From Jeotgalicoccus sp052093725 (lineage in GTDB: Bacteria > Bacillota > Bacilli > Staphylococcales > Salinicoccaceae), in the NCBI GenBank assembly GCA_052093725.1, contig JBQDHL010000017.1, positions 1 through 25,091 of the forward strand: DNA of 25,091 bases. The letters run 5' to 3'. Under the pieces are notes generated by a model, which had not been told where the DNA came from, did not search any database, and saw only the letters and a list, made by a program, of their open reading frames with translations. Within the stretch, counting starts at the first letter, position 1, and each line of letters opens with the position of its first letter. Positions 1-8,079 of the stretch are shown here, piece by piece. The translations under genes were made by a program, and so were the position numbers.

Positions 1-45
1 CGTATTGTTATCGTTTACATAAATAATTAATATTTATGTGTAATT

Positions 46-90
46 TAAATAAAATAAAAAACCGGAAGAGTTTTTCAGACTCTTCCGGCT
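46..90 (-). terminator. Intrinsic terminator of the DUF4064-like gene
   Basis: A perfect 10-bp stem (CCGGAAGAGT at 62-71 with ACTCTTCCGG at 79-88) encloses a 7-nt loop. On the minus strand it is followed by TTTTTTATTTTATTT. It lies about 10 nt beyond the stop codon of the 101-961 gene, so it ends that transcript. Confidence 0.9.
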
Positions 91-100
91 AAATATTTTC

Positions 101-961
101 TTATTTACGATTTCTGCGGTCAACGTTGTCTCTTCTAGTACGCGCAGGATCTTCTCTGTCAATTTCATTTAAATCTTCTAGCTCCACTCCGCTCTGATGG
201 TCGTATTCACGGTCAGTAACCGGGTGATCAATATTTCTTGAATCAATATTATTATCAACAGCCGATGCTTCTTCCTCATCAATACGACTGAACTTACGTG
301 TACTCTCGATATCATCGTCATGTAAATCTTTTTCATTGTTATAACCGTATTCAGAATCTCTGTTCTGATGTACTTTAACATCATCGTCATCCGGAGATGA
401 TGCTACACTGTGCTGTTCAGTTCTGTTATCTTGTTCAGTTCTGTTATCTTGTTCCGGGCGGTATTCATTGCGATCTTCACGTGGATGATCATCCTCCGGA
501 TTTTCATTTTTAACTACTAAATCCTTACGTGCAAAAAGCAGAATTGCTGCGATGACGAAGAATAGTGATGAAATTAAAGTAACTACTAAAGGTGCTGCAA
601 GAATTGCTGCAAGTAGTAATAAAATCCCCGCTAAAATTCTGCGTCGCATATTCAGTAAACCGATAATCGCTACAATTAAAGGCAGTGCAAGATATAGTGC
701 AACCATCCAGACGTTACCCATGATACCAAGGGTCATATCAATCACTGATTGCGGATCAGCCCCCTGCAGGTCCACTTGTCCCAGCTGTGTTTCTAAATCT
801 GCTGTGACGCTGTTAATTGTTGCTGGATCATTCATAGTAACTAATGAGAAAAACAATATCCCTGCTGTAAATGCCAACAGTATAAGCCATCCAAGCCAAC
901 CAAATATTCTTTCAGCAATGCGGCTGACAGGTTTTACAGTTTGTGTGTATTCTTTTGCCAT
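101..961 (-). CDS. DUF4064-like membrane protein with a long charged C-terminal tail; AuxB candidate
   Basis: A 286-residue protein. The start is an ATG preceded by AGGAGG at good spacing. The N-terminal half has four predicted membrane segments at about 21-43, 84-104, 109-126 and 128-145, with a ~40-residue loop after the first; this resembles the DUF4064 family of Firmicutes. Residues 147-286 are hydrophilic, rich in D, E, R and N, probably disordered, and include the tandem repeat QDNRTE-QDNRTE (171-182). S. aureus AuxB, which stabilises lipoteichoic acid, is as far as I recall a DUF4064 protein a few genes beyond pdhD. With potABCD absent here this gene sits in the comparable place, so orthology is possible but rests on memory and synteny. 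It is a single-gene unit with its own terminator. Confidence 0.8.
   Translation of the reverse strand: MAKEYTQTVKPVSRIAERIFGWLGWLILLAFTAGILFFSLVTMNDPATINSVTADLETQLGQVDLQGADPQSVIDMTLGIMGNVWMVALYLALPLIVAIIGLLNMRRRILAGILLLLAAILAAPLVVTLISSLFFVIAAILLFARKDLVVKNENPEDDHPREDRNEYRPEQDNRTEQDNRTEQHSVASSPDDDDVKVHQNRDSEYGYNNEKDLHDDDIESTRKFSRIDEEEASAVDNNIDSRNIDHPVTDREYDHQSGVELEDLNEIDREDPARTRRDNVDRRNRK
418..453. repeat. 18-nt perfect tandem duplication inside the DUF4064-like gene
   Basis: Two adjacent identical copies of CAGTTCTGTTATCTTGTT lie at 418-435 and 436-453. On the coding strand each encodes six residues of the acidic tail (QDNRTE). The length is a multiple of three, so copy number can change without a frameshift. 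Confidence 0.95.
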
Positions 962-1082
962 ATTAATCCTCCTAAATTGTCTTTACTTGTTAATACCCAT
1001 GTCACATTTTTTTAATCAAGTAACGTTTTAAATTGTAAAAAATCTCATTAAATACGGGGACATTATATTATGACAATAGTTT

Positions 1083-1358
1083 TTATGGTTTAATTATGTC
1101 GGCTGGCTCTGCATCTTTAAGCTGCTTAATCAGCATATAAGGAACTTTCCCGCTGACTTTTTCATACTCTTTAAAAAGTGTTTTTTCTTCGGATTTTGAC
1201 GGCACAATTTTTTTAAAGTCTATATATGCTTCTTCAAATTTTCCTGCCAGCACGCCTTCTTCATAACCGATTTCAACTGCCTGATAAAAAGACATTACAT
1301 GCAGTATTTCTTCAGTGCTCCAGTCATAATCCAATGGATATGAATACTCATTGTTCAT
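1083..1358 (-). CDS. UPF0223 family protein (YktA-like)
   Basis: A 91-residue acidic protein of unknown function. The pattern YPLDYDWSTEEI near the start, a central E-G-V-x-A-G-x-F segment and IVPSKSEEKTLF match the UPF0223 family, which sits next to pdhD in staphylococci. I place the start at the ATG giving MNNEYSYP. GGAGGT lies 7 nt upstream of it, whereas the upstream in-frame TTG at 1371-1373 overlaps that Shine-Dalgarno and has none of its own. A terminator-like hairpin separates it from pdhD. I see no clear promoter of its own, so readthrough from the pdh operon may supply its transcript. Confidence 0.9.
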   Translation of the reverse strand: MNNEYSYPLDYDWSTEEILHVMSFYQAVEIGYEEGVLAGKFEEAYIDFKKIVPSKSEEKTLFKEYEKVSGKVPYMLIKQLKDAEPADIIKP

Positions 1359-1370
1359 TATTTTTACCTC

Positions 1371-1410
1371 CAAATAAAATAAAGGCCAGAGTGGTTAACC
1401 CTGACCCTTA
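1371..1410 (-). terminator. Probable terminator of the pdh operon
   Basis: On the minus strand AAGGGTCAGGG pairs with CTCTGGCCTT across a TTAACCA loop (stem about 1382-1409, one bulge and two G-U pairs), followed by TATTTTATTT. It is just downstream of pdhD and upstream of the UPF0223 RBS. The interrupted T-tract suggests partial termination. Confidence 0.6.
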
Positions 1411-1423
1411 AAAATTTATAAAA

Positions 1424-2830
1424 TTACATTGAGTGAATTGGACGACCTAAAGCAACTTCAGCTGCTTCCATCGGAATTTCACCTAATGTCGGATGCGCAT
1501 GAATTGTTAATGCGATATCCTCAAGTGTCATACCAGTTTCAACTGCAAGACCAAGTTCAGATATAATATCTGAAGCACCGTTACCAGCGATTTGAGCACC
1601 TATAACAAGTCCGTCTTCTTTACGAGCCACAACTTTAACAAAACCATCTGTTTTGTTAAGTCCAAGCGCTCGTCCATTTGCCTGGAATGGGAACTTGCCT
1701 GTAACAACTTCGATACCTTTTTCTTTAGCTTGGTTTTCGTTGTAACCAACTGTAGCCAGTTCTGGCTCAGTGAAGCAGACTGCAGGCATAGCGATGTAAT
1801 CAACTTCTGATTTTTCACCGGCAATTGCTTCTGCTGCAACTTTACCTTCGTAGCTTGCTTTGTGAGCAAGTGGAAGTCCATCAACGATATCGCCGATAGC
1901 ATAGATATTTGAAATGCTTGAACGAGACTGTTTATCAACTTCGATTAAACCGCGGTCAGACATTTTAATACCTAATTCTTCAAGACCAAGCTCATCAGTG
2001 TTCGGTCTGCGACCAACTGTAACCAATACGTAGTCCGCTTCAACTTCCTGAGTTTCATCTTTTGCTTCGTAAGTTACTTTAACGCCGTTTTCTGTCTCTT
2101 CAGCAGATTTAGCCATTGCTTTAGTAACAATCGTAGCGTTTTTAGATTTAAGATTTTTCTTAACTAACTGAGTCATCTGTTTTTCGAAACCGCCTAAAAT
2201 GTCAGCTGTTCCTTCAAGTATCGTCACTTCTGTACCAAAGTTAGCATAAGCAGAACCAAGTTCAGTTCCGATGTATCCGCCGCCGATAACGATCAGTTTC
2301 TCTGGAGCTTCTTCAAGTGCAAGTGCACCTGAAGAGTCTAAAATACGACCGCCGAATTTAAATCCTGGGATTTCAATCGGACGTGAACCTGTAGCGATGA
2401 TTGCATTTTTAAACTCGTAAGTTTGTGACTGCTTATCATCCATTACTTTTAATTTGCTGTCGTCTACGAAGTAAGCTTCACCTTTAACAACATTGACTTT
2501 GTTGCCTTTTAAGAGCATGTCAACGCCGCCGACAAGTTTGTTTACTACGCTGTCTTTAAACTCCTGAACTTTAGAGAAGTCTAATTTAACGCCTTCAGTA
2601 ATAACACCCATGTCTTCAGAGTTTTGAGCTTCCTGGTAACGGTGTGCTGATGAAATCATTGCTTTCGATGGGATACACCCAACGTTTAAACAAACACCAC
2701 CGATATCCGCTTTTTCTACTAGTGTTACGCTTTGGCCAAGCTGTGCTGCACGAATTGCAGCGACATATCCGCCGGGACCTGCACCGATTACAATTGTATC
2801 TGTTTCAATAGGAAAATCTCCAACTACCAT
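1424..2830 (-). CDS. pdhD: Dihydrolipoamide dehydrogenase, E3 of pyruvate dehydrogenase
   Basis: A 468-residue cytoplasmic FAD enzyme that reoxidises the lipoyl arm of E2 with NAD+. Visible elements are the FAD-binding GAGPGGYVAAIRAAQ (17-31), the redox disulfide GGVCLNVGCIPSK (Cys47, Cys52), the NAD-binding GGGYIGTELG around 180-190, the FAD motif YAIGDIV, and the catalytic dyad in HAHPTLGE (His446, Glu451). Length and N-terminus (MVVGDFPIETDT) match S. aureus PdhD. It is the last gene of pdhABCD. The gap from pdhC is 5 nt, and its Shine-Dalgarno GGAGGGG is formed by the last codons of pdhC, indicating coupled translation. As the usual sole E3 it may also serve other 2-oxoacid dehydrogenases. 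Confidence 0.98.
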   Translation of the reverse strand: MVVGDFPIETDTIVIGAGPGGYVAAIRAAQLGQSVTLVEKADIGGVCLNVGCIPSKAMISSAHRYQEAQNSEDMGVITEGVKLDFSKVQEFKDSVVNKLVGGVDMLLKGNKVNVVKGEAYFVDDSKLKVMDDKQSQTYEFKNAIIATGSRPIEIPGFKFGGRILDSSGALALEEAPEKLIVIGGGYIGTELGSAYANFGTEVTILEGTADILGGFEKQMTQLVKKNLKSKNATIVTKAMAKSAEETENGVKVTYEAKDETQEVEADYVLVTVGRRPNTDELGLEELGIKMSDRGLIEVDKQSRSSISNIYAIGDIVDGLPLAHKASYEGKVAAEAIAGEKSEVDYIAMPAVCFTEPELATVGYNENQAKEKGIEVVTGKFPFQANGRALGLNKTDGFVKVVARKEDGLVIGAQIAGNGASDIISELGLAVETGMTLEDIALTIHAHPTLGEIPMEAAEVALGRPIHSM

Positions 2831-2835
2831 TTTAA

Positions 2836-4149
2836 CTACCCCTCCATTAATAATAAATCTGGATTATTAAGCAGACGCTTAATATGATTTAAAGCATTTT
2901 GAGCTGTTGCACCGTCGATCTGTCTATGGTCGTAACTAAGTGATAGTGCGAGAACACGTGCTGCGACAATTTCACCGTCTTTAACAACAGGCTGTTCTTC
3001 AATTCGGCCAATGCCTAAGATAGCAACTTCCGGCTGATTGATAACAGGTGTAAACCACTTGCCGCCAGCCGATCCTAGGTTGGAAATTGTTACAGAACCG
3101 CCCTTCATCTCTTCAGATGAAAGTTTGCCGTCACGTGCTTTTGTAGCGAGTTCGTTTATTTCATCAGAAATTTCGAACATTGAAAGCTTGTCTGCATCTT
3201 TTACAACAGGTACTACTAAACCTTTTTCAGTATCTGCCGCAATACCTACATTATAGTAATGTTTTTGAATGACTTCAAATGTTTCATTATCGATTGATGT
3301 GTTTAATTCAGGATACTTCTTAAGTGCCGATACAAGTGCTTTAACAACGTATGGCAGGAATGTTAATTTAACATTTTGTTCTGCTGCGATTTCTTTGAAT
3401 TTCTTACGATGAGCCCAAAGCGCATCAACTTCAATTTCATCGATATGCGTCACGTGAGGAGATGTGTGTTTCGAATTAACCATTGCTTTCGCAATCGCTT
3501 TTCTCATGCCGCTCATCTTCTCGCGTGTTTCCAGTTCACCTGTCTGCTGTTTAGCAGGTGCTGTTTTAGTTGTTTCAGACGCAGCTGATTTTTCTTCAAC
3601 TGATTCTTCAGTTTGTGCAGGTTCAGCTGATTCAGAACCAAAGTTTTCGATATCTGCTTTAAGAATACGGCCGTTTTTACCAGTGCCCGTTACTTCTTTA
3701 ATATTGACATCATTTTCGCGTGCAAATTTGCGGACAGAAGGCATTGCAATAACTATCTTATCGCTGTCTGCTGTCGAGTTCTCTGCCTGTTTTTCTTCTT
3801 TATTTGGAGTTTCTTCTGAAGCCTGTTCTTCATCTGCAGGTTTTGCTGCATCGTCAGCTGGTTTCTCTTCAGGTTTTTCTTGAGCTTTCTCTTCAGAACC
3901 CGAATCTTCGCTGCCGTCGTCGATAGTTACGATTGTCGTACCGACTGTAGTAACTTCGCCTTCTTCGATATGAATCTTAGAAACTGTTCCATCTACAGGA
4001 GATGGAATTTCTACGACTGCTTTATCGTTTTGAATTTCTACCAATACATCATCTTCATTAATTTTATCGCCTTCGGCTACTAACCATTTTGCGATTTCCC
4101 CTTCGTGAATTCCTTCACCGATGTCCGGGAGTTTAAATTCAAATGCCAT
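2836..4149 (-). CDS. pdhC: Dihydrolipoamide acetyltransferase, E2 of pyruvate dehydrogenase
   Basis: A 437-residue core subunit that transfers the acetyl group from lipoamide to CoA. There is a single lipoyl domain (about 1-76) with the lipoylated lysine in EIQNDKAVVEIP (Lys43). Next come an acidic E/A/P-rich linker (~80-130), a peripheral-subunit-binding domain (~136-170, MPSVRKFAREND to ADIENF), a second flexible linker (~172-205), and the acetyltransferase domain with the active-site motif SYDHRQIDG (His408, Asp412). It lies between pdhB (25-nt gap) and pdhD (5-nt gap). The start ATG is preceded by AGGAGG. All catalytic residues are intact. Confidence 0.98.
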   Translation of the reverse strand: MAFEFKLPDIGEGIHEGEIAKWLVAEGDKINEDDVLVEIQNDKAVVEIPSPVDGTVSKIHIEEGEVTTVGTTIVTIDDGSEDSGSEEKAQEKPEEKPADDAAKPADEEQASEETPNKEEKQAENSTADSDKIVIAMPSVRKFARENDVNIKEVTGTGKNGRILKADIENFGSESAEPAQTEESVEEKSAASETTKTAPAKQQTGELETREKMSGMRKAIAKAMVNSKHTSPHVTHIDEIEVDALWAHRKKFKEIAAEQNVKLTFLPYVVKALVSALKKYPELNTSIDNETFEVIQKHYYNVGIAADTEKGLVVPVVKDADKLSMFEISDEINELATKARDGKLSSEEMKGGSVTISNLGSAGGKWFTPVINQPEVAILGIGRIEEQPVVKDGEIVAARVLALSLSYDHRQIDGATAQNALNHIKRLLNNPDLLLMEG

Positions 4150-4174
4150 AATTATTCCTCCTATATATTAGAAT

Positions 4175-5152
4175 CTAGAAATCCAGGACTTCTTTTGCAC
4201 GTTCAATGATATCATCTTTGTTCGGTAACCAGACGCTTTCAGCCTGCGTAAACGGATAAACTGTATCCGGTGCAGTAACACGTTTGATTGGTGCTTCAAG
4301 GTGCAGAATCGCACGCTCTGATAATTCAGCTACAACGTTAGCTGCAACACCAGCCTGGCGCTGTGCTTCCTGGATAACTACTGCTCTGTTAGTTTTCTTA
4401 ACAGATTCGATTAGTGTGTCGTAATCTATAGGTGAAACTGTACGGAGATCGATTACTTCAACGCTTACGTCTTCTTTTTCAAGTTCTTCAGCAGCTTTCA
4501 TTGATTCTTGAACCATAGCACCGTATGCGATTAGAGTAATGTCTGTACCTTCTTGTTTCACGCTTGCTTTACCGATTTCAACTTCGTATTCCTCTTCAGG
4601 AACGTCTTCACGGAATGAACGGTATAATTTCATATGCTCAAGGAAAATAACAGGATCATTTGAACGGATAGCTGAAATTAAAAGACCTTTAGCATCGATA
4701 GGATTTGACGGAATAACTACGCGTAAACCAGGTGTCTGAGCCATCAATCCTTCTAATGAGTCTGCGTGAAGCTCAGGTGTGTTAACTCCCCCGCCGAATG
4801 GCGCACGGATAACGATTGGTGCTGACTTAGATGCACCTGATCGAACTCTGTGGCGTGCAATCTGACCTGCAATACCATCCATTGCTTCAAACAGGAAACC
4901 GAAGAACTGAATTTCAACTACCGGACGGTAGTCTTCTAAAGTTAAGCCTAAACCTAATGACACGAGGCCGCTTTCTGCAAGTGGAGTATCAAATACACGG
5001 TCAACGCCGAATTCTTCCTGCAAACCTTCTGTTGCACGGAATACCCCGCCGTTTACGCCAATGTCCTCACCAAAAACAAGAACATTCTCATCATTTTTAA
5101 GTTCTGTAGCCATAGCATTAGTAATAGCTTGAATCATCGTCATTTGTGCCAT
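4175..5152 (-). CDS. pdhB: Pyruvate dehydrogenase E1 component, beta subunit
   Basis: A 325-residue subunit that forms, with PdhA, the thiamine-diphosphate E1 heterotetramer decarboxylating pyruvate. Typical beta-subunit landmarks are VFGEDIGVNGGVFRAT (about 26-41), the RHRVRSGA segment, RAPFGGGVNTPELHADS (pyrimidine-domain active-site loop) and a transketolase C-terminal domain ending in KRVTAPDTVYPF. The length fits the family. Only two bases separate the pdhA stop from its start, and GGAAAGGAG lies inside the 3' end of pdhA, so translation is probably coupled and the two subunits made in equal amounts. Confidence 0.98.
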   Translation of the reverse strand: MAQMTMIQAITNAMATELKNDENVLVFGEDIGVNGGVFRATEGLQEEFGVDRVFDTPLAESGLVSLGLGLTLEDYRPVVEIQFFGFLFEAMDGIAGQIARHRVRSGASKSAPIVIRAPFGGGVNTPELHADSLEGLMAQTPGLRVVIPSNPIDAKGLLISAIRSNDPVIFLEHMKLYRSFREDVPEEEYEVEIGKASVKQEGTDITLIAYGAMVQESMKAAEELEKEDVSVEVIDLRTVSPIDYDTLIESVKKTNRAVVIQEAQRQAGVAANVVAELSERAILHLEAPIKRVTAPDTVYPFTQAESVWLPNKDDIIERAKEVLDF

Positions 5153-5154
5153 AA

Positions 5155-6261
5155 TTATTTAGACTCCTTTCCTTTATAGTACTCATACTGTTCTTCTAAG
5201 TTAGATGGTTTTACATCGTACATAAGATCCATCAGCTCAGTTACAGATTGTTTTTCAGTTGCATCTGTTTCTTTAAGTGCGGCTTTCACATCTTCTTTAG
5301 CCTGTTCAATTACTTTATCTTCTTGTTCTTTAGACCATAATTTTTTGCCCTCTAAATAAGTGCGGAAACGTACGATTGGGTCTTTTTTCTCCCAGTCAGT
5401 GTCCTCATCAGAAGTTCTGTATCTTGTCGGATCGTCTCCCGCCATCGTGTGCGGTCCGAAACGGTAGCACAGTGTTTCGATAAGTGTCGGCCCGCCTCCT
5501 TCAACTGCACGGTCACGTGCATCTTTCGTTGCTTTGTAAACTGCAAGTGGATCCATGCCGTCTACAAGAACTCCCGGGATACCTGCTGCTACTGCTTTTT
5601 GAGCAAGTGTTGCAGCTTTACTCTGCAATTCTCTTGGTGTTGAAATTGCATAGTTATTGTTTTGGATAACGAAGATTGCCGGTGCATTGAAAGCTCCTGC
5701 GAAGTTGATTCCTTCATAGAAATCTCCTTGTGAAGTTCCGCCGTCACCAGTATACGTAATTGCTACGTTTGCTTTACCGCGTTTTTTAAGGCCGAGTGCC
5801 ACGCCTGCGTTTTGTACATACTGCGCGCCGATAATAATCTGCGGGCTGAGTGCATTTACGCCTTCAGGGAACTGGTTTCCTTTATAATGTCCGCGTGAGA
5901 ATAAGAATGCTTTAGTCAGCGGCAAGCCGTGCCAGATTAACTGAGGTACGTCGCGGTAACCTGGAAGTACATAGTCCCCTTTTGATAATGCATAGTGACT
6001 CGCAATCTGCGATGCTTCCTGACCAGCAGTCGGAGCGTAGAATCCTAGACGTCCCTGACGGTTAAGTGCAGTCGAACGCTCATCTAAAACTCTAGTCCAA
6101 ACCATTCTCGTCATTAATTCAACGAGTTCCTCATCAGATAATTCAGGATCCATGTCTTTGTTGACGATTTCGCCTTTTTCATTCAAAATCTGAAGCATTT
6201 CAAATTTAGCTTCTATATCTGAAAGAACATCAACCGGATTAAATTTCTTATTTGCTGCCAT
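5155..6261 (-). CDS. pdhA: Pyruvate dehydrogenase E1 component, alpha subunit
   Basis: A 368-residue subunit carrying the diphosphate-binding motif of thiamine diphosphate: GDGGTSQGDFYEG continuing to NNNYAIS (172-207). Other landmarks are GRLGFYAPTAGQEAS (70-84), the GYRDVPQLIWHG loop, and the conserved loop FGPHTMAGDDPTRYR. Sequence and length closely match S. aureus PdhA. It is first in pdhABCD, and with its partners converts pyruvate to acetyl-CoA. The start ATG has only a moderate, distant Shine-Dalgarno (GAAGGGA, about 12 nt). A TATAAT lies 34 nt upstream of the start, with palindromes further up that may control the operon. Confidence 0.98.
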   Translation of the reverse strand: MAANKKFNPVDVLSDIEAKFEMLQILNEKGEIVNKDMDPELSDEELVELMTRMVWTRVLDERSTALNRQGRLGFYAPTAGQEASQIASHYALSKGDYVLPGYRDVPQLIWHGLPLTKAFLFSRGHYKGNQFPEGVNALSPQIIIGAQYVQNAGVALGLKKRGKANVAITYTGDGGTSQGDFYEGINFAGAFNAPAIFVIQNNNYAISTPRELQSKAATLAQKAVAAGIPGVLVDGMDPLAVYKATKDARDRAVEGGGPTLIETLCYRFGPHTMAGDDPTRYRTSDEDTDWEKKDPIVRFRTYLEGKKLWSKEQEDKVIEQAKEDVKAALKETDATEKQSVTELMDLMYDVKPSNLEEQYEYYKGKESK

Positions 6262-6294
6262 GTGTGTTCACAATCCCTTCTAATTTGTTTAGTA

Positions 6295-6332
6295 ATTATA
6301 TTCAGTTTATCACATTACTGTTCTAACAGTAA
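6295..6332 (-). promoter_or_regulatory. pdhA promoter -10 with overlapping palindromic operator-like site
   Basis: On the minus strand TATAAT occupies 6300-6295, 34 nt before the pdhA start. The -35 position falls inside an 18-bp palindrome, TTACTGTTCTAACAGTAA (6315-6332; perfect 8-bp arms around a CT spacer), and that hexamer (AACAGT) is a poor sigma-A match. A symmetrical site over a weak -35 box suggests protein control. No regulator can be named from the sequence. Confidence 0.45.
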
Positions 6333-6391
6333 ATCAAATACAGGCGTAACAGAATGGAACAGAGTTGTCATGTCAGCGTTTTCATCAGTGA

Positions 6392-6407
6392 TACAGTTAT
6401 AACTGTA
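6392..6407. promoter_or_regulatory. 16-bp perfect palindrome upstream of pdhA
   Basis: TACAGTTATAACTGTA is a perfect palindrome about 60 bp upstream of the site at 6315-6332. Both share the core GTT-(C/A)-TAAC flanked by ACT/ACA-type arms. It lies between the lipoprotein stop and pdhA. It has no T-tract, so it does not look like a terminator; an operator or a second promoter (TATAAC as -10) are the alternatives. Confidence 0.4.
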
Positions 6408-6426
6408 CTAGTAACACTTTGAATTC

Positions 6427-7056
6427 TTAGTTATTTTCAAGTATTTGCTCTATTTCACCTTTTAACTGATTAATCTTTTCAGTTTCAGCTGCAAAACTCT
6501 CGGATGCTTCATTAATTGGTTCGCTGTATTCGGCAATTTTATTTAGATGCTCATCAACTGCATCCTGCGTAATTTCTTCTTCTCCTAAATATTCAAACAG
6601 TGTCTGTTCCGCTTCGAGGGCTTCTGTGTATGTATCCGTCATTGTTTTATGTGCGTCAAAACGCGAGTTCATAGCTGATACTAATGAATCAGCTTCTTTC
6701 TTATACTCTTCATTAGAAATATCTTCCGCCGCTTCACGTGCATCATCAAACGCTTCATTCGAATCCGCAATCAGAACACGTTCTTCCTCCAACAGCTCAA
6801 GACGTTTTTTAGTATTTGTCTGCAGCTCATCACTGATGCCGTTAATCTCTTCAATATCAGCATTGTTTAATTCTTCCTGCAGTGCTGCTTTAGAACCTTC
6901 CAGTTCATTATATTGCTCGTTCAATTCAGCAAGTCCCTGTTCTTCACCAAGACTGCCGGTGAACTCATCATAAAAATCATTCAGCTCAGATTCAGCATTG
7001 CTGCACGAAGATAAAAACAGTGCTGCACTGCCTAATAATAAAATAATTTTTTTCAC
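6427..7056 (-). CDS. YkyA-like putative cell-wall-binding lipoprotein
   Basis: A 209-residue exported lipoprotein. The start is GTG, with GGGGGT nine bases upstream. The signal peptide MKKIILLLGSAALFLSSC ends in the lipobox LSSC, giving lipidated Cys18. The mature part is acidic, nearly all helical and rich in E, L and Q, with coiled-coil character. This fits the YkyA family, whose B. subtilis member also sits between def and pdhA. The precise role is unknown; family naming suggests cell-wall association. It is transcribed towards pdhA with no T-tract terminator between, so readthrough into pdh is possible. Confidence 0.85.
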   Translation of the reverse strand: MKKIILLLGSAALFLSSCSNAESELNDFYDEFTGSLGEEQGLAELNEQYNELEGSKAALQEELNNADIEEINGISDELQTNTKKRLELLEEERVLIADSNEAFDDAREAAEDISNEEYKKEADSLVSAMNSRFDAHKTMTDTYTEALEAEQTLFEYLGEEEITQDAVDEHLNKIAEYSEPINEASESFAAETEKINQLKGEIEQILENN

Positions 7057-7095
7057 TCGAAATGTACCCCCATGTTATTTAAAATTTTATCAATA

Positions 7096-7125
7096 TTTAC
7101 AATACCATTTTAACGCAAATATAAT
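7096..7125 (+). promoter_or_regulatory. Promoter of def
   Basis: TTTACA (7096-7101), an 18-bp spacer and TATAAT (7120-7125) form a good sigma-A promoter, about 40 nt before the def start. A second TATAAT follows at 7127-7132 without a good -35. Confidence 0.65.
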
Positions 7126-7164
7126 GTATAATAAACCGAGTGTTTGAAACAAGGAGGTTTTATC

Positions 7165-7716
7165 GTGCTGACTATGGAAAATATTGTGCGCGACGGTCAT
7201 CCGATGCTGCGTAAAAAAGTAAGCGAAGTGGCAGAAATCGATGCACAGACAATAGCAGAATTAAAAAGTATGAGAGAATATCTGATTAACTCACAAGATC
7301 CTGAATTGAGTGAGAAGTACTCTCTCAGACCGGGTGTTGGACTTGCCGCACCTCAGATAGGTCTCAATAAACGTATGCTGGCTGTGTATGTTGAGGATGA
7401 AGAGGGTAATCCGGAATATGATTACATGCTGATTAATCCTAAATTGATAAGTCATTCAGTAAATGAAACTTATTTACCGGGCGGTGAAGGCTGCCTGAGT
7501 GTTGACGAAGAAATTGAAGGCATTGTTCAACGTAAGAAACGCATTCGCATCAGTGCTGAATCAATCGATGGAGAAAAAATCGAGATTAAAGCAAAAGGTT
7601 TTTTAGCAGTTGTACTGCAGCATGAACTCGATCATCTTAATGGTGTAATGTTTTACGATCATATCGATAAGAATGAACCGTTCGAGCCGCGTGACAATGC
7701 ACAGCCGCTTGAATAA
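7165..7716 (+). CDS. def: Peptide deformylase, type II
   Basis: An iron/zinc metalloenzyme that removes the formyl group from N-formylmethionine of nascent proteins. I place the start at the GTG giving MLTMENIVRDGHP (183 residues). AGGAGG lies 7 nt upstream, and this N-terminus matches S. aureus Def; the further in-frame extension upstream contains the Shine-Dalgarno itself. The three signature motifs are present: GVGLAAPQ (57-64), EGCLS (Cys110 metal ligand) and HELDH (153-157). The insert between motifs marks the Gram-positive type II form. It has its own promoter and a strong terminator, so it is probably monocistronic. Confidence 0.97.
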   Translation: MLTMENIVRDGHPMLRKKVSEVAEIDAQTIAELKSMREYLINSQDPELSEKYSLRPGVGLAAPQIGLNKRMLAVYVEDEEGNPEYDYMLINPKLISHSVNETYLPGGEGCLSVDEEIEGIVQRKKRIRISAESIDGEKIEIKAKGFLAVVLQHELDHLNGVMFYDHIDKNEPFEPRDNAQPLE

Positions 7717-7727
7717 TTCTGCATTAT

Positions 7728-7770
7728 AAAAAGACGGTGTCTGTCTAATCTACAGGCACCGTCTTTTTTA
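7728..7770. terminator. Bidirectional terminator between def and the 90-residue gene
   Basis: AAAAAGACGGTGTCTGT pairs with ACAGGCACCGTCTTTTT around a 7-nt loop, with A and T runs at both edges. It terminates def on the plus strand and the converging gene at 7774-8046 on the minus strand. Confidence 0.92.
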
Positions 7771-7773
7771 AAA

Positions 7774-8046
7774 TTAAATAAAATCATCTTTTCTAATATT
7801 ATAGTCAATATTTTTATCGCGCAGTTTGCCAATCAACATATTCATCTCTTCTTCATTAATAAAAACCGGGTCTTCCCCGTGAGGCATATACATATCTGTA
7901 TTGGTGTCCGCACCACTGCTGTAATCAGCATAAACGTAGTTCATAACGACCTGTTCATCCCGGACGTTGAACTCAATACCCGTAAACATTTTATCGTTTC
8001 TCGTCTTTTCATTCTTAACCTTCGACATAATCTGTTCTATCTTCAC
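7774..8046 (-). CDS. Small acidic protein of unknown function
   Basis: A 90-residue protein I do not recognise. The start is GTG (VKIEQIMSKVKNEK in the frame), preceded by GGAGGGG at 7-nt spacing; an upstream in-frame extension to 8085 runs through the Shine-Dalgarno and is unlikely. It has no signal peptide or membrane segment. The composition is mixed alpha/beta, with a central strand-like stretch (EQVVMNYVYADYSSG) and an acidic C-terminus. A TATAAT about 25 nt upstream of the start (minus strand, 8073-8068) overlaps the divergent promoter of the peptide gene at 8137. Its place beside rpoY and def suggests a conserved staphylococcal hypothetical protein. Confidence 0.75.
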   Translation of the reverse strand: MKIEQIMSKVKNEKTRNDKMFTGIEFNVRDEQVVMNYVYADYSSGADTNTDMYMPHGEDPVFINEEEMNMLIGKLRDKNIDYNIRKDDFI

Positions 8047-8079
8047 AGTTTCCCCTCCCTTGGTACTATTATAAAGTCT

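Noticed and set aside
552..1031. 159-residue plus-strand ORF opposite the DUF4064-like gene
   Set aside because: It is antisense to a well-supported gene with RBS and terminator, has no convincing domain pattern, and mirrors the hydrophobic codons of the other strand.
3464..3883. Ser/Ala-rich plus-strand ORF opposite pdhC
   Set aside because: A shadow of the Ala/Glu linker codons of pdhC; it shows no RBS or family resemblance.
7144..7164. Seven-codon N-terminal extension of peptide deformylase
   Set aside because: It would translate through the Shine-Dalgarno AGGAGG. The GTG at 7165 has ideal spacing and matches the S. aureus N-terminus.
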